Shown one piece after another: positions 1 to 7,217 of a stretch of DNA of 64,000 bases. How positions within the stretch are numbered: the stretch's first letter is position 1; each line of letters begins with the position of its first letter. Origin of the DNA: CAZLKN01 sp964560135 (GTDB lineage Bacteria; Actinomycetota; JAICYB01); the NCBI GenBank assembly GCA_964560135.1, contig CAZLKN010000001.1:169400-233399 (forward strand). The letters run 5' to 3'. The translations under genes were made by a program, and so were the position numbers. A model generated the notes under the pieces. It was not told the DNA's origin, searched no databases, and worked only from the letters and a program-made list of their open reading frames with translations.

Positions 1-79
1 CTGACCTGCGGTCACAGGGTACCATCGACGTTCTCGATCGCACAAGGTCCCGGGCCGAACCTGCAGGTCCCAGACCCGC

Positions 80-108
80 TTGACGCATGACTGAGGGTCA
101 GTCATACT
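80..108 (+). promoter_or_regulatory. Promoter-like sequence with embedded TetR-type palindrome
   Basis: TTGACG (80-85) and CATACT (103-108) are separated by 17 bases, a good sigma-70 layout. The spacer holds a perfect inverted repeat, ATGACTGA-GGG-TCAGTCAT (87-105), of the size and symmetry usual for TetR-family operators. Bound repressor would cover the promoter. It points right, toward the hairpins at 162-212 and antisense to the TlpA-like gene, so its target is unknown. Confidence 0.45.
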
Positions 109-161
109 GGTGACCGACTGTTGGTCAGTACGCAGATCCCATACAGATCCCCTCCCCGCAC

Positions 162-212
162 CCCCGAAAGGGGTCCCCGTCCCCCGGGGGCCCCTTTCCC
201 CCTTTTCGGGGG
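162..212 (+). terminator. Cluster of GC-rich hairpins, possible terminator
   Basis: Three adjacent self-complementary blocks: CCCC-GAAA-GGGG (162-173), CCCCCGGGGG (181-190) and CCCCC-TTTTC-GGGGG (198-212). They could end a short transcript started near position 115, or shield the downstream minus-strand operon from read-through. No clean U-tract follows. Confidence 0.35.
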
Positions 213-432
213 ACGCTTTGACTCCTCGCCGGTTCCAGGTTCCACGGAACCGTTTCACTTTCCAGGCCGGACCACAACAGGTCACTCGGGGCCCACCGTC
301 GCGGATCCGGGTGGAAGTGCGACCATCCATGGGCCATATACGACTACAGATGGACGCTCCGGCTCCTGGGACCGGGGGTTTCGGGGGTCGAGTGGCCAGT
401 TGTGGTCAGCCGGCGGCAGTTCGGAGCTTGTT

Positions 433-1002
433 TCAGGGCACGGGCCGGGTCTCGCCGCGACCCTGGATGTCCAGGATCCCGCCCGGCGGCAGCGCCAGGA
501 GATCCTCGAGGATCCCCTCGAGCTGCCCGGGGGTGAACGCGCCGATATAGATCCCGACGAGCCTCCCCTCGGCGTCCAGAAACACGGTTTCGGGCACGCC
601 GGTCACCATGTACAGCCGCGAGACGCGCGCCGATCCGTCGCGCCCGCTCGGATACGGGATCGCGTACCGGCGGACGAACTCCAGGGCCTCGTCGCGTCCG
701 TCCAGGATGTTCACCCCGAGGAACGAGACCCGTCCCTCGAAGGCCCGGGCCGCCTCGGCGAGCTCGGGAGCCTCCTCACGGCAGGGTTCGCACCACGACG
801 CCCAGAAGTTCAGGACGACCGGCCGTCCGCGGAGGTCGGTGAGGGAGATGGTGCGGCCGGGCCGGGCGAGGTCGGGCAGGTCGAAGGTGGGGGCCGCGGC
901 GCCGAGTTCGACGGCGGGGCGGGCCCGGAAGAGCCCGAACCCGACGGCCACGAAGGCGAGGATGAGCGGGATGACCCACAGCAGGCGACGCACGCAGGCC
1001 AT
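433..1002 (-). CDS. TlpA/ResA-like membrane-anchored thioredoxin
   Basis: A 189-residue thiol:disulfide oxidoreductase. An N-terminal hydrophobic segment (about residues 7-25) anchors it outside the membrane. A thioredoxin fold of the AhpC/TSA-Redoxin type follows, with the redox motif WCEPC in the context FWASWCEPCREEAPEL. TlpA/ResA proteins reduce disulfides on exported targets, often during cytochrome or copper-site maturation. It lies 30 bases downstream of the cupredoxin gene on the same strand, so supplying reductant to that protein's copper-site cysteine is a reasonable guess. The cis-Pro region (GVPETVFLD) is intact. The ATG at 1002 has no strong ribosome-binding site. Confidence 0.85.
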   Translation of the reverse strand: MACVRRLLWVIPLILAFVAVGFGLFRARPAVELGAAAPTFDLPDLARPGRTISLTDLRGRPVVLNFWASWCEPCREEAPELAEAARAFEGRVSFLGVNILDGRDEALEFVRRYAIPYPSGRDGSARVSRLYMVTGVPETVFLDAEGRLVGIYIGAFTPGQLEGILEDLLALPPGGILDIQGRGETRPVP

Positions 1003-1032
1003 GATGCCCGATACGTCGCCCGCGCGCCCGGC

Positions 1033-1542
1033 TCAACCGAAGAAGGTCTCCTTGGTGACCCTGCCGCGCATCCAGCGGTGGATCTCACAGGTGAGCACCA
1101 AGGCCTGGCCCTCGGCGAAGTCGTCGAACCGGAACGTGTCGCCGGCGTCGGCCTGCCCGCCCGGACTGAGCGTCACGGTGACTCGCGAGTCGGGGACGAG
1201 CACGCACTCGGGTGCGGTGAAGGCGGCTCCGCACTGGGTGATCTTGTGCTCTACGGGGTCGTGGTTGACCATCGCCCGCAGCCAATACGTCTTCGGGTGC
1301 CGGTCCACGGAGATGGGCCCGGCCGGGGTGCTGAGGAACTCGGCGAACCAGTAGACCGGGGTCTCTCTGCGTACCCTGGGACTCTCGACGTCGAGCCACC
1401 AGCTGCCCAGGATCTGGAACCCTCGGATGTGGAGGTTGAGGTGGGGGACGGGCCGCTCGTTGGTTACCTGACCCGCGGCACCGCCTCCGGGCAGGGCCAC
1501 GGCGACCATGACGAACGCTGCCACGGCGGCGAGCCGGCGCAC
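1033..1542 (-). CDS. Secreted amicyanin-like blue copper protein (cupredoxin)
   Basis: A 169-residue protein with a signal peptide (residues 1-24, ending GGGAAG). It has a candidate type 1 copper site: His99 in PVEHKI, then Cys152, His155 and Met158 in CEIHRWMRGRV. The spacing C-x2-H-x2-M followed by RG-V is the short ligand loop of amicyanin and pseudoazurin rather than the longer loop of plastocyanin. Cys104 and Cys113 could form a disulfide. Such proteins carry single electrons outside the membrane. The N-terminal 80 residues are an extension I do not recognise. The GTG start has a strong AGGAGG eight bases upstream. The TlpA-like thioredoxin follows directly. Confidence 0.65.
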   Translation of the reverse strand: MRRLAAVAAFVMVAVALPGGGAAGQVTNERPVPHLNLHIRGFQILGSWWLDVESPRVRRETPVYWFAEFLSTPAGPISVDRHPKTYWLRAMVNHDPVEHKITQCGAAFTAPECVLVPDSRVTVTLSPGGQADAGDTFRFDDFAEGQALVLTCEIHRWMRGRVTKETFFG

Positions 1543-1632
1543 AGGTACCTCCTCAGCGATATGCGAGCGCTTCCTGCATCCCTACTTCGACGCTACCCCG
1601 TGTATCCCTGCCCCGAAATGCGCGGCCCCGGT

Positions 1633-2742
1633 TCAGGAAGGGGGAGGGCGCTCGCCTTCGGGCGGGGCCAGGGGCTCGAGGAAGGGGTGGTACTGCGCGG
1701 CGTCGCGCAAGCCTCCCGAACGCTGCGAGCGCAGCAGGGTCAGGACCATAAAGGCTGCGAGCAGAGCCATCAGCGCGGCCCAGCGGGGATCTTCGGCGGC
1801 GGCGGTCAGCGGGAGGAGCTCCGCGGCCTGGAGGTCCGCGCCGGGCATGTCCGGGGGCCGGGCGAGCTGCTGAGCGGCGCGGATCTCGGTGGGGGTGCTG
1901 TCCGCGGAGCCGGCCTCTGAGCTCAGCGCCTGCCGGGCTGCGTACGACCAGAGAGAGAGCGTGTCGGCGTAGTGGTCCTCGGCGCGCAGGACGACGCTCA
2001 GGATGGTGCCTTCGTCGGTGTGCGCGGCCGCCAGCAGGCATCGTCCCGCCCGGTTGGTGAAGCCGGTCTTGACGCCGATGGCATCCTCCCGCTGTGTCAG
2101 GAGCTTGTTGCCGTTGGGGATGGTCTTCTCGGTGCCGTCGGGCCAGGCGATGGTGTGCCGGGGGGTCGACACGATCTCGGCCAGGAGCGGGTCGGCCAGG
2201 AGCTGCCGTCCGAAGATCGCCATGTCGTAGGCGCTCGAATAATGTCCGTCGGCGTCGAGGCCGTGGGGGTTGCGGAAGGCGGAGTCGAAGGCGCCGAGCG
2301 AGCGGGCCTTCTCGTTCATCAGCTCGATGAAGTGGTCGTACCCGAGCGGGTGGTGTTCGGCGAGCGCCACCGCTGCGTCGTTGCCCGAGCGGAGCAGCAG
2401 GGCGTAGAGCAGGTCGCGGACGGTGAACGCCATCCCGGTCTCCAGGCCGAGCCGGCTGCCCCTTGTCGAAGCGGCGACGTCGCGGGCGGCCACGATCTCG
2501 TCCAGGTCGTAGCGGTCGCGGACCACCAGTGCGGTGACCGCCTTCGTGAGGCTGGCCGGCGGCCGTCGGGTCCGAGCGTCCTTCTCGTAGAGCACGGCGC
2601 CGTCGTCGAGGTCGACCAGGATGGCCGCCTCGGCCCCCATCTCCGGCGGCCCGGAGGCCGGGGGCGTGTCCTGCGCCGCGGCGGGGACCGCGACGGCGGC
2701 GAGCGCGACCAGGAGCAGGGAGAGCGCGGCATGCCGCCTCAA
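1633..2742 (-). CDS. dacF: D-alanyl-D-alanine carboxypeptidase (DacF/PBP5 type)
   Basis: A 369-residue class of low-molecular-weight penicillin-binding protein that trims the terminal D-Ala of peptidoglycan stem peptides. The signal peptide is residues 1-23. All three active-site motifs are present: SLTK at 64-67 (nucleophile Ser64), SGN at 119-121 and KTG at 225-227. A C-terminal hydrophobic segment (about 318-338) anchors it, instead of the amphipathic helix of E. coli PBP5. The start is a TTG whose last two bases overlap the TGA of the phosphatase gene upstream (TTGA), which implies translational coupling; an ATG nearby is out of frame. Confidence 0.9.
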   Translation of the reverse strand: MRRHAALSLLLVALAAVAVPAAAQDTPPASGPPEMGAEAAILVDLDDGAVLYEKDARTRRPPASLTKAVTALVVRDRYDLDEIVAARDVAASTRGSRLGLETGMAFTVRDLLYALLLRSGNDAAVALAEHHPLGYDHFIELMNEKARSLGAFDSAFRNPHGLDADGHYSSAYDMAIFGRQLLADPLLAEIVSTPRHTIAWPDGTEKTIPNGNKLLTQREDAIGVKTGFTNRAGRCLLAAAHTDEGTILSVVLRAEDHYADTLSLWSYAARQALSSEAGSADSTPTEIRAAQQLARPPDMPGADLQAAELLPLTAAAEDPRWAALMALLAAFMVLTLLRSQRSGGLRDAAQYHPFLEPLAPPEGERPPPS

Positions 2743-3287
2743 GCGCGGGACCCCGTGAGCTTGCCGTCCAGTCCCTCGGCGAGCGCGGTGATCAGCTCGC
2801 GGATCTCGGTGGCCACCCGGCGGTAGGCCTCCTCGCGTTCGCCGAAGGGGTCGTCAACGTCGGTGTCGTCCAGCGGAGCGGCGTTCCCGCGAGCGCGGTG
2901 CGCCTCGTGTATCAGGTCGTCGGGTTCGTGCAGCGGCGGGAGCGACGGCAACAGGTGAATGAGCTCCTTGAGCCCGAAGGTCTTCGCCTCGGCCTCCGGG
3001 TGGTCGCGGACCACCCCGCGGATGTGCTCCCGTGCGAGTCCGATCACCAGGTCGGCCCAGTCGACCAGTGCCGGGTCGAGCTCGAGGGTGCGGTGCTCGT
3101 CGATGGGAACCCCCAGTTCCTGCATGATCCGGCGTCCCTCCCAGGTCGCGGCCCGGCCCGCCCAGGCGTGGGTCCCCGTCGAGCGGACGTCGAGGTCCAA
3201 GCCGAGCCGATCCGCCTCGTGCCGGAGGAATCCTTCGGCCATCGGGGAGCGGCACACGTTACCGGTGCACACGAAGAGAACGTTCAT
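2739..3287 (-). CDS. Low-molecular-weight protein-tyrosine phosphatase
   Basis: A 182-residue protein with the P-loop CTGNVCRS at residues 7-14 (nucleophile Cys7, Arg13) and a late DDPFG that carries the general-acid Asp. This fits the LMW-PTP/arsenate reductase superfamily, and the CTGN-CRS form favours the phosphatase. It is longer than the usual 150-160 residues; the extra length is a charged stretch around LPPLHEPDDLIHEAHRAR. It opens the minus-strand operon phosphatase - carboxypeptidase - cupredoxin - TlpA. Actinobacterial relatives often sit with cell-envelope genes. No ribosome-binding site is visible, and TAGACT ends 11 bases before the ATG. Confidence 0.85.
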   Translation of the reverse strand: MNVLFVCTGNVCRSPMAEGFLRHEADRLGLDLDVRSTGTHAWAGRAATWEGRRIMQELGVPIDEHRTLELDPALVDWADLVIGLAREHIRGVVRDHPEAEAKTFGLKELIHLLPSLPPLHEPDDLIHEAHRARGNAAPLDDTDVDDPFGEREEAYRRVATEIRELITALAEGLDGKLTGSRA

Positions 3288-3314
3288 GGACGCTGGGAAG
3301 TCTACCATCGTGGT
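3288..3314. promoter_or_regulatory. 27-bp divergent promoter with shared TA step
   Basis: The spacer between the phosphatase and the cyclase fusion holds AGTCTACCAT (3299-3308). On the plus strand it reads TACCAT, six bases before the cyclase ATG. On the minus strand it reads TAGACT, eleven bases before the phosphatase ATG. Both -10 boxes use the same TA pair (3303-3304). The inverted repeat TACCA-TCG-TGGTA (3303-3315) overlaps the cyclase start codon. The cyclase mRNA is probably leaderless. Confidence 0.5.
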
Positions 3315-4676
3315 ATGCGACAACCGGTCACTCTCGAAGAGTTCGCCTCCCTCGCCCGTGTCCCTGCCTCCGACATCGAAGGCTATACGTCCGCCGGGCT
3401 GCTGGAGCTCGACGGCGACGGCCTCTACGACGACTACGACGTGCTTCGCCTCCGCGTGCTCCTCCACTACCGCGAGCTCGGCCACTCCCTGGAGGATCTG
3501 GGCCGGGTGATCCGTGAGGGCGCACCCGGCATCCTGTACTCCGACCTCCTGTTCGGGGCCCCCGAAGAGAGTCTCGGCGTCGAACAGGCGGCAGGCGAGG
3601 TCGGGATGGAGGTGGAGCGGATCCAGGCGATCCGGCGGGCCATCGGGCTGCCGGGCTCGGTGATGCAGCGGCGGGACCTCGATTTCCTGTCCGCGGCCAA
3701 CGGCCTGATCCACGCCGGGATCCCCTTCGAGGCGCTGCTCGACGTCGCTCGTGTCTACGGGGACACCTTCCGGCGCCTGGCCCAGTCCGAGGTGCGCGTG
3801 ATGCGGTTCTACGTGGACGACCCGCTGGACGAAGCCGATGTCAGCGACCGGGAGCGTTCTCAACGCCTCCAGATCCTCCAGGAGCTCCTCGAGCCCCTCC
3901 TGGACCCCCTGGTGCAGTACGTGCACCGCCAGCACCTGCTGCGGGCCTCCGTGGAGGATGCGGTCGCCCAATTGGAGTCGGCGGAGTCGGGGACCGGACG
4001 CGGGTCGATGGAGGCCACGATCATGTTCGTGGATCTCGCCTCGTTCACGCCGCTGGCGGAGGTCCACGGCGACGAGGTGGCCGCCCGCGTGCTCGAGCGC
4101 TTCGACGGCCTCGTCCGGGAGGTGCTCGCGGAGCGGTCGGGGCAGATCGTGAAGCAGATCGGCGACGCCTTCATGCTCACCTTCCCCGAGCCGGTGGAGG
4201 CGGTGCGGTTCGCCATGGACCTCGACGAGCGCTGCGCCACCGAGCCCAACTTCCCCGCCCTGCGGGCCGGGCTCCACCACGGGCCGGTGCTCTACCGGGT
4301 GGGCGACTACGTGGGCAATACCGTGAACCTGGCGGCGCGGATCGCGGCGATGGCCGGCGCCCACGAGATCCTGCTCACCAAGCCGGTGGCGTCGGCGGCG
4401 ATCGAGGCCGACATCCAGGTCGACCCGGCCGGCGAGCGCACGATCCGGGGGATGCGGGAGCCGGTCGTGCTGTGGTCGGTGGTCCGCACCGGCCCCCGGG
4501 CGACCAGGCGCGAGCGCGATCCCGTGTGCGGCATGATCGTCGGCGCGAGCGCGGCCGCGCGCGTGATCCACGGCGGCTTCGAGTTCGCCTTCTGCTCCCA
4601 GGAGTGCCTCGGGCGCTTCCTCGAACGGCCGTCGCGGTACCTGGAACCGGAGACGGAGGAGAAACCGGTCCTCTAG
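3315..4676 (+). CDS. MerR-like HTH / class III nucleotide cyclase / YHS fusion
   Basis: A 453-residue three-part protein. Residues 1-70 resemble a MerR-type helix-turn-helix (VTLEEFASLARVPASDIEGY). A helical region to about 230 resembles the regulatory half of actinobacterial adenylate cyclases. Residues 232-400 are a class III cyclase with FVDLASFTP (first metal Asp), KQIGDAFML (second metal Asp) and GNTVNLAARI. Residues 405-450 are a YHS domain, RDPVCGMIV then FAFCSQECLGRF, a metal-binding module seen in copper and heavy-metal proteins. It would make a cyclic nucleotide from ATP, possibly in response to a metal or redox signal; that part is inference. It starts at the ATG six bases after a TACCAT box. 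Confidence 0.8.
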   Translation: MRQPVTLEEFASLARVPASDIEGYTSAGLLELDGDGLYDDYDVLRLRVLLHYRELGHSLEDLGRVIREGAPGILYSDLLFGAPEESLGVEQAAGEVGMEVERIQAIRRAIGLPGSVMQRRDLDFLSAANGLIHAGIPFEALLDVARVYGDTFRRLAQSEVRVMRFYVDDPLDEADVSDRERSQRLQILQELLEPLLDPLVQYVHRQHLLRASVEDAVAQLESAESGTGRGSMEATIMFVDLASFTPLAEVHGDEVAARVLERFDGLVREVLAERSGQIVKQIGDAFMLTFPEPVEAVRFAMDLDERCATEPNFPALRAGLHHGPVLYRVGDYVGNTVNLAARIAAMAGAHEILLTKPVASAAIEADIQVDPAGERTIRGMREPVVLWSVVRTGPRATRRERDPVCGMIVGASAAARVIHGGFEFAFCSQECLGRFLERPSRYLEPETEEKPVL

Positions 4677-7207
4677 CCGGCTGCGGCGTCCTTCGCGCGG
4701 GCCCGCAGCTGCCGGAGGAGCTGATCGCGCCCCTCGAGCAGCACGCGCCGTACCGGCGGGGGCAGGTCGGTGCGTTCCAGATAGGCGTCGGTGGCGGCCA
4801 CTGTGCTCTCCCGGACCACGCAGGACGGATACATGCCGTTGGCGAACACGAGCCCGTACTCGAGCCCGCGCCGCTCCCAGTACGGCAGCAGGGTCTGGAA
4901 GTAGGGCTCGACGAACGGCTCCAGCAGCGGTTCCTGGTCGAACTGTTGGAAGCCGCCGATCACGAAGCCGAGGGTTGACGTGGTGGCGTCGTCATCGGTG
5001 GTGACCATCTGCCAGGCGTCCTGTTTCGCTTCCGCCAGAGGACGAGAGGCCCGCGCCAACGCCGCGTACCGCCGGCCCTGGTCGGTCGGGTCGCGCTCGA
5101 CCTCCGCGTCGATCAGGAGCTCATCGCCCGTCCCCGCCGATGCCAGCGCAAAGACGATCGCCCACCGCACATCGGTGTCGATCGCCAGTCCGGGGACCGA
5201 GACGGACCCGTCGAGCAGGCCCTGGAGCTCGTCCAGCCACTCGGGGGTGCGGGCGGTACCGATGTACAGGCGCGCCCAGACGAGCTGGAGATCGCTGCCG
5301 GGCTCGGCCGCGTGCATCCGCGTCCGGGCGGCCTCCGCCAGGGTTCGCCGGGCCGCATCGCGGTTGGCGGGGTCCCCGAACCGCATGGCAGCCGCGTTCA
5401 TCTGACCGGTCAGCGTGCTCACCGATCCGACGTCCGTCTCCCCGTCGATGTTGGCGAGGACGAGCCGCTGGTAGTTGCGCGCCGCCAGCTCGGCGTCGCG
5501 GACCATCTCCCAGGCGGCACTCCAGCACAGGGTCCGGGCCAGCGGACCCTCGAGGTCACGGAGGCGCTGCTCGAGGGTGGCCAACGACCGGTCGTCCAGG
5601 CGGATCTTCGTGTACGTGAGGTCGTCGTCGTTGGGCAGGAGCAGGTCGGGGACCGGCTCGCCCTCCAGCTCTGCCACCGGCGTGCGGTCGCCGGCGACGT
5701 CGAGCTCCACGCGTCCGGTACGGGTCACCGTGCCGTCAGCGGCGGTGTACAGGCCGAGGGCGATCCGGTGGGGGCGGATCGTCGGGTGTTCGTCGGTGGC
5801 CGTCTGGCCGACCTGCACCGAGCGCATCCGTCCATCCTCCGGTTCGTAGGCGACGTGGATCGCGTTGACGCCCGCGGTCTCGAGCCAGTCCTTGGACCAC
5901 GCGTGCAGGTCGCGCCCGCTGGCCTCCTCCAGCACGCCGAGGAAGTCGGTCAGCTCGGTGTTCGCCCAGGCGAAGCGCTTGAAGTACCGGCGCATGCCGT
6001 CGAAGAACGCGTCCTCGCCCACCCAGGCCACGAGCTGCTTCAGTACCGAGGCCCCCTTGGCGTAGGTGATGCCGTCGAAGTTGAGATGGACGGCCTCCGC
6101 GTCCGGGATGTCCGCGAGGATCGGATGGGTGGACGGGAGCTGGTCCTGCCGGTAGGCCCAGCCCTTCTCACCGGAGGCGAAGCGGCTCCAGGCGTTGTGG
6201 AACCTGGTCGCGCGGGCCTGAGCCACGAAGGCCATGTAGGTGGCGAAGCTCTCGTTGAGCCACAGGTCGTCCCACCACCGCATGGTCACGAGGTCGCCGA
6301 ACCACATGTGGGCCATCTCGTGCAGGATCACCTCGGCCCGCCGTTCCCGCTGCGCGTCGGTCGCCTTCGAGCGGTAGATGAAGCCCTCCGCGAAGGTGAC
6401 GCAGGCCGCGTTCTCCATGGCGCCGAACTTGTATTCGGGACAGAAGACCTGGTCGTACTTGGGTCCGAACGGGTACGGCTGGTCGAAGAGTTCTTCATAG
6501 AAGTCGAATCCCTGCTTCGTGATCTCGAACAGCTCCTCGGGATCCAGGTACCGGGCCAGGGAGCCACGGCACCACAGCCCCAGGTCGATCCCGCGGTGGT
6601 GGTCGTGCACTCCCTCGAAGGGCCCGACACACAGCGCGGTGATGTAGGTCGACATCACGGGGGTGGCATCGAACCGCCAGCGGCCGGCTTGGCCGTCCGG
6701 CGGCTGCTCGGCGGGGGGCATGTTGGAGATCACCACGTCGCCGGCGCCGGCGTTCACGCCGAAGGCGAAGGTGCCCTTGAGGTCGGGCTGGTCGAAGCAC
6801 GGGTAGACCCGGTGAGCGTCGAAGGGTTCGAACTGGGTGTAGCTGTACACCAGGTCGTCCACCGGGTCGCGGAAGCGGTGCAGGCCCGTGCCGGAGCGCG
6901 AGTACCGGCAGTCGGCGCGGACCCGCAGGGCGTTGTCGGCGGCGAGGCCGTCGAGGCGGATGCGGCTGTCCGCGAACACGTCGGGGGGCATGGCGGACCC
7001 GTTCAGCTCGATCCCGTGCACCTCGGCCGCGTCGAGGTCCACGAACGTGGACGCGCCGGGCTCCCGGCAGCCGAAGCGGATCGTCGTGTCTACGCCGAAG
7101 GTGTCGCCGTCGCCGGAGAGGTCCAGCGCGACCTCGTAGGCCAGCGGTCCGGAGATCAGCCGGGCCCGCTCGGCGGCCTCTTCGCGCTTCAGGTTGTCGT
7201 TGCTCAT
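4673..7207 (-). CDS. pepN: Aminopeptidase N (M1 family zinc metallopeptidase)
   Basis: An 844-residue cytosolic enzyme that removes N-terminal residues from peptides. The exopeptidase motif GAMEN lies near residues 258-262, and the zinc motif HEMAHMWFGDL near 296-306, with the third ligand in LNESFATYMAF. N-terminal beta, catalytic and C-terminal alpha domains are all present, and the length matches actinobacterial PepN. AAGGGG precedes the ATG. The gene converges on the cyclase fusion, and the two stop codons overlap by 4 bases. Spacing of 10 bases from the fumarase gene upstream suggests co-transcription. Confidence 0.95.
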   Translation of the reverse strand: MSNDNLKREEAAERARLISGPLAYEVALDLSGDGDTFGVDTTIRFGCREPGASTFVDLDAAEVHGIELNGSAMPPDVFADSRIRLDGLAADNALRVRADCRYSRSGTGLHRFRDPVDDLVYSYTQFEPFDAHRVYPCFDQPDLKGTFAFGVNAGAGDVVISNMPPAEQPPDGQAGRWRFDATPVMSTYITALCVGPFEGVHDHHRGIDLGLWCRGSLARYLDPEELFEITKQGFDFYEELFDQPYPFGPKYDQVFCPEYKFGAMENAACVTFAEGFIYRSKATDAQRERRAEVILHEMAHMWFGDLVTMRWWDDLWLNESFATYMAFVAQARATRFHNAWSRFASGEKGWAYRQDQLPSTHPILADIPDAEAVHLNFDGITYAKGASVLKQLVAWVGEDAFFDGMRRYFKRFAWANTELTDFLGVLEEASGRDLHAWSKDWLETAGVNAIHVAYEPEDGRMRSVQVGQTATDEHPTIRPHRIALGLYTAADGTVTRTGRVELDVAGDRTPVAELEGEPVPDLLLPNDDDLTYTKIRLDDRSLATLEQRLRDLEGPLARTLCWSAAWEMVRDAELAARNYQRLVLANIDGETDVGSVSTLTGQMNAAAMRFGDPANRDAARRTLAEAARTRMHAAEPGSDLQLVWARLYIGTARTPEWLDELQGLLDGSVSVPGLAIDTDVRWAIVFALASAGTGDELLIDAEVERDPTDQGRRYAALARASRPLAEAKQDAWQMVTTDDDATTSTLGFVIGGFQQFDQEPLLEPFVEPYFQTLLPYWERRGLEYGLVFANGMYPSCVVRESTVAATDAYLERTDLPPPVRRVLLEGRDQLLRQLRARAKDAAAG

Positions 7208-7217
7208 CGCATCCCCT

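Larger units (their letters stand above)
1..432. other. Non-coding region at the left edge
   Basis: No convincing gene is visible here. Long open frames on the plus strand run antisense to the genes that follow and have no recognisable domains. The stretch holds a promoter-like sequence with an operator-like palindrome (80-108), a cluster of GC-rich hairpins (162-212), and two copies of a CCAGnTGTGG-like 10-mer (CCAGTTGTGG at 396-405; CCACAACAGG at 272-281, reverse orientation with one mismatch). The same motif recurs in the other long intergenic stretch at 15437-15741. A possible minus-strand ATG at 25 leads off the window but lacks a clear ribosome-binding site. Confidence 0.6.

Noticed and set aside
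1..25. Minus-strand gene start running off the left edge
   Set aside because: An ATG exists at 25 but only eight codons are visible and no ribosome-binding site precedes it.
121..1920. Plus-strand open frame of about 600 codons
   Set aside because: It runs antisense to three genes with clear domains and shows no recognisable motif; such frames arise from high GC.
2739..4571. 610-codon minus-strand frame ending in the phosphatase
   Set aside because: Only the last 182 codons match a family; the rest lies antisense to the cyclase fusion.
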